From positions 1 to 5,554 of the forward strand of contig CAJVWL010000032.1 of NCBI GenBank assembly GCA_913009745.1: a stretch of DNA of 5,554 nucleotides, given 5' to 3'. Shown here piece by piece: positions 4,636 through 5,554 of this stretch. The translations under genes were made by a program, and so were the position numbers. Each line of letters begins with the position of its first letter. Positions within the stretch are counted from its first letter, which is position 1. Below the pieces are notes generated by a model. It saw only the letters and a list, made by a program, of their open reading frames with translations. It was not told the origin of the DNA and searched no databases. The stretch comes from an uncultured bacterium. Lineage in GTDB: Bacteria; Patescibacteriota; Minisyncoccia; UBA6257; Colwellbacteraceae.

Positions 4636-5208
4636 TTAGAGTTTGGAAACCTCGCTATATCTAAAACAATCCGTAGTGTGGTCGTTTACCATGCCAATCC
4701 CCTGCATAAATGCGTAGCAAATTGTTGTTCCCATAAAAGTAAATCCCCTCTTTTTCATATCTTTACTCATTGCGTCAGATTCTTTTGTGCCGGTGGGGAT
4801 TTTACCTGTTTTCATCCTTTTATTATTAATTGTCTTCCCTCCCGTAAACTGCCAGATATATTTATCAAAACTGCCAAATTCCTTCTGGATATTCAGAAAT
4901 GCCTTTGCGTTTTTTATCGTTCCGCGAATTTTTAGATTGTTCCTGACAATCCCCTTGTCTTTTAAAAGTTTTTGTATCTTTTTTTCGTCAAACTTCGCAA
5001 TTTTTTTTGGGTCAAAGTTTGCAAACGCTTTTGCAAAATTCTCTCTCTTCCTTAAAATAATTGCCCAGCTAAGTCCGGCCTGGAATGTATCAAGCAGTAT
5101 TGCTTTAAATATTTCCCTGTCTTCGTGTTCCGGCTTGCCCCAGACCGTATCATGGTACTCAATCATCTTTGGCGAATCGCCAACCCATTCACATCGTTTT
5201 TTATCCAT
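4636..5208 (-). CDS. tag: DNA-3-methyladenine glycosylase I
   Basis: Base-excision repair enzyme that removes 3-methyladenine from alkylated DNA. The 190-residue product matches the family along its length (E. coli Tag is about 187). RCEWVGDSPKMIEYHDTVWG (5-24) opens the fold with zinc ligands Cys6 and His19 and base-pocket Tyr18. DTFQAGLSW (40-48) holds Trp48 and, at the usual Glu position, Asp40. KKRGFTFMGTTICYAFMQGIGMVNDH (152-177) leads to ligands His177 and Cys181, completing the zinc snap. The start is ATG 5206-5208: an upstream in-frame ATG at 5260-5262 would overlap the gatA coding sequence and add 18 residues not typical of the family. The ATG lies 2 nt after the gatA stop with no Shine-Dalgarno, so translation is probably coupled to gatA. 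The stop is TAA (4636-4638). Confidence 0.95.
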   Translation of the reverse strand: MDKKRCEWVGDSPKMIEYHDTVWGKPEHEDREIFKAILLDTFQAGLSWAIILRKRENFAKAFANFDPKKIAKFDEKKIQKLLKDKGIVRNNLKIRGTIKNAKAFLNIQKEFGSFDKYIWQFTGGKTINNKRMKTGKIPTGTKESDAMSKDMKKRGFTFMGTTICYAFMQGIGMVNDHTTDCFRYSEVSKL

Positions 5209-5210
5209 AG

Positions 5211-5554
5211 CTACAGTTGTTCGTAAAATTGTCCAATTCCGAGAATATCTGCTTCTCTCCAATGCTTTCCCAGAAGCTGAAATCCTATCGGCAATTTCCC
5301 CTTATTTTCCTTCGCCGGTATAGAGATGCCGGGAATACCGACAAGATTTGCCGGAATCGTAAATATATCAGATAGATACATTTCTAACGGGTCTTGTGTC
5401 TTCTCGCCTATTTTAAACGGAGTTGTCGGTGTTGTCGGGGTTAGTATAACGTCAACAGACTCAAACGCCTCTTCAAAGTCCCGCCTTATCAGCGCGCGAA
5501 CCTTTTGCGCCTTTGCGTAGTACGCATCGTAGTATCCGGCAGATAACGCAAAAG
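5211..5554 (-). CDS. gatA: Asp-tRNA(Asn)/Glu-tRNA(Gln) amidotransferase subunit A, C-terminal part
   Basis: An open frame enters from the window edge and stops at TAG (5211-5213), giving 113 visible residues of a protein usually near 480. It reads [18 protein letters not shown], then [39 protein letters not shown] and [12 protein letters not shown]. These are the C-terminal landmarks of the GatA amidase fold. GatA releases ammonia from glutamine within GatCAB, which converts mischarged Glu-tRNA(Gln) or Asp-tRNA(Asn) to the correct amide form in the cytoplasm. The Ser-cisSer-Lys catalytic triad lies in the missing N-terminal part. tag follows after 2 nt, forming an operon read leftward. The end EQL* differs in detail from other GatA tails but is a normal length. 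Identification is firm; the 5' end lies outside the window. Confidence 0.93.
   Translation of the reverse strand, partial: FALSAGYYDAYYAKAQKVRALIRRDFEEAFESVDVILTPTTPTTPFKIGEKTQDPLEMYLSDIFTIPANLVGIPGISIPAKENKGKLPIGFQLLGKHWREADILGIGQFYEQL

Noticed and set aside
4787..5323. 178-residue plus-strand frame rich in Phe, Ile and Leu, resembling a membrane protein
   Set aside because: It is antisense to tag and gatA. The Phe-rich composition mirrors Lys codons in tag and is not a genuine membrane protein.
5326..5520. 64-residue plus-strand frame
   Set aside because: It is antisense to the conserved C-terminus of GatA.

Overview
The window reads as one end of a short-read metagenome contig from a bacterium of the Candidate Phyla Radiation (Patescibacteria, most likely a Parcubacteria-type lineage). 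This placement is inferred from gene style only: a type IV pilin fused to a Fib_succ_major domain, small diverged cell-wall enzymes, weak or absent Shine-Dalgarno sequences, a tRNA gene without an encoded CCA, and low to moderate GC. TGA ends the M15-like gene, so the recoded codes of Gracilibacteria/Absconditabacteria do not apply.

Positions 1-124 are not genomic. Positions 59-124 are a complete Illumina TruSeq index adapter (P7 end, 8-nt index, read-2 primer site), and 1-58 look like read-through past the adapter. Real sequence starts at about 125. On the minus strand, 125-1140 is a pilin-like gene whose 3' end is lost at the adapter junction. The open frame continues to position 58 only because the adapter happens to be translatable.

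An AT-rich divergent intergenic region (1141-1506) separates the pilin gene from a plus-strand cluster of three genes. These are an NlpC/P60-like cysteine peptidase (1507-1998), a DUF5715/peptidase M15-like protein (2011-2709) and murD (2706-3977, overlapping its neighbour by 4 nt). The cluster reads as a cell-wall operon; neither peptidase-like protein has a visible signal peptide.

A strong sigma70-type promoter (3955-3983) lies across the murD stop codon. It drives about 200 nt of leader, then tRNA-Asp(GTC) (4187-4260), then an intrinsic terminator (4266-4296). The leader holds two degenerate repeat units that copy the tRNA 5' flank and 5' acceptor strand, each with its own pairing 3' strand, separated by A/T-rich hairpins with CAAG loops. 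This is the most unusual part of the window.

From 4297 to 4635 there is no gene, but there are several closely spaced inverted repeats, including a perfect 20-bp stem. They lie between the converging tRNA and tag transcripts. The right end holds a minus-strand pair: gatA (C-terminal part, 5211-5554) and tag (3-methyladenine DNA glycosylase I, 4636-5208), which starts 2 nt after the gatA stop.
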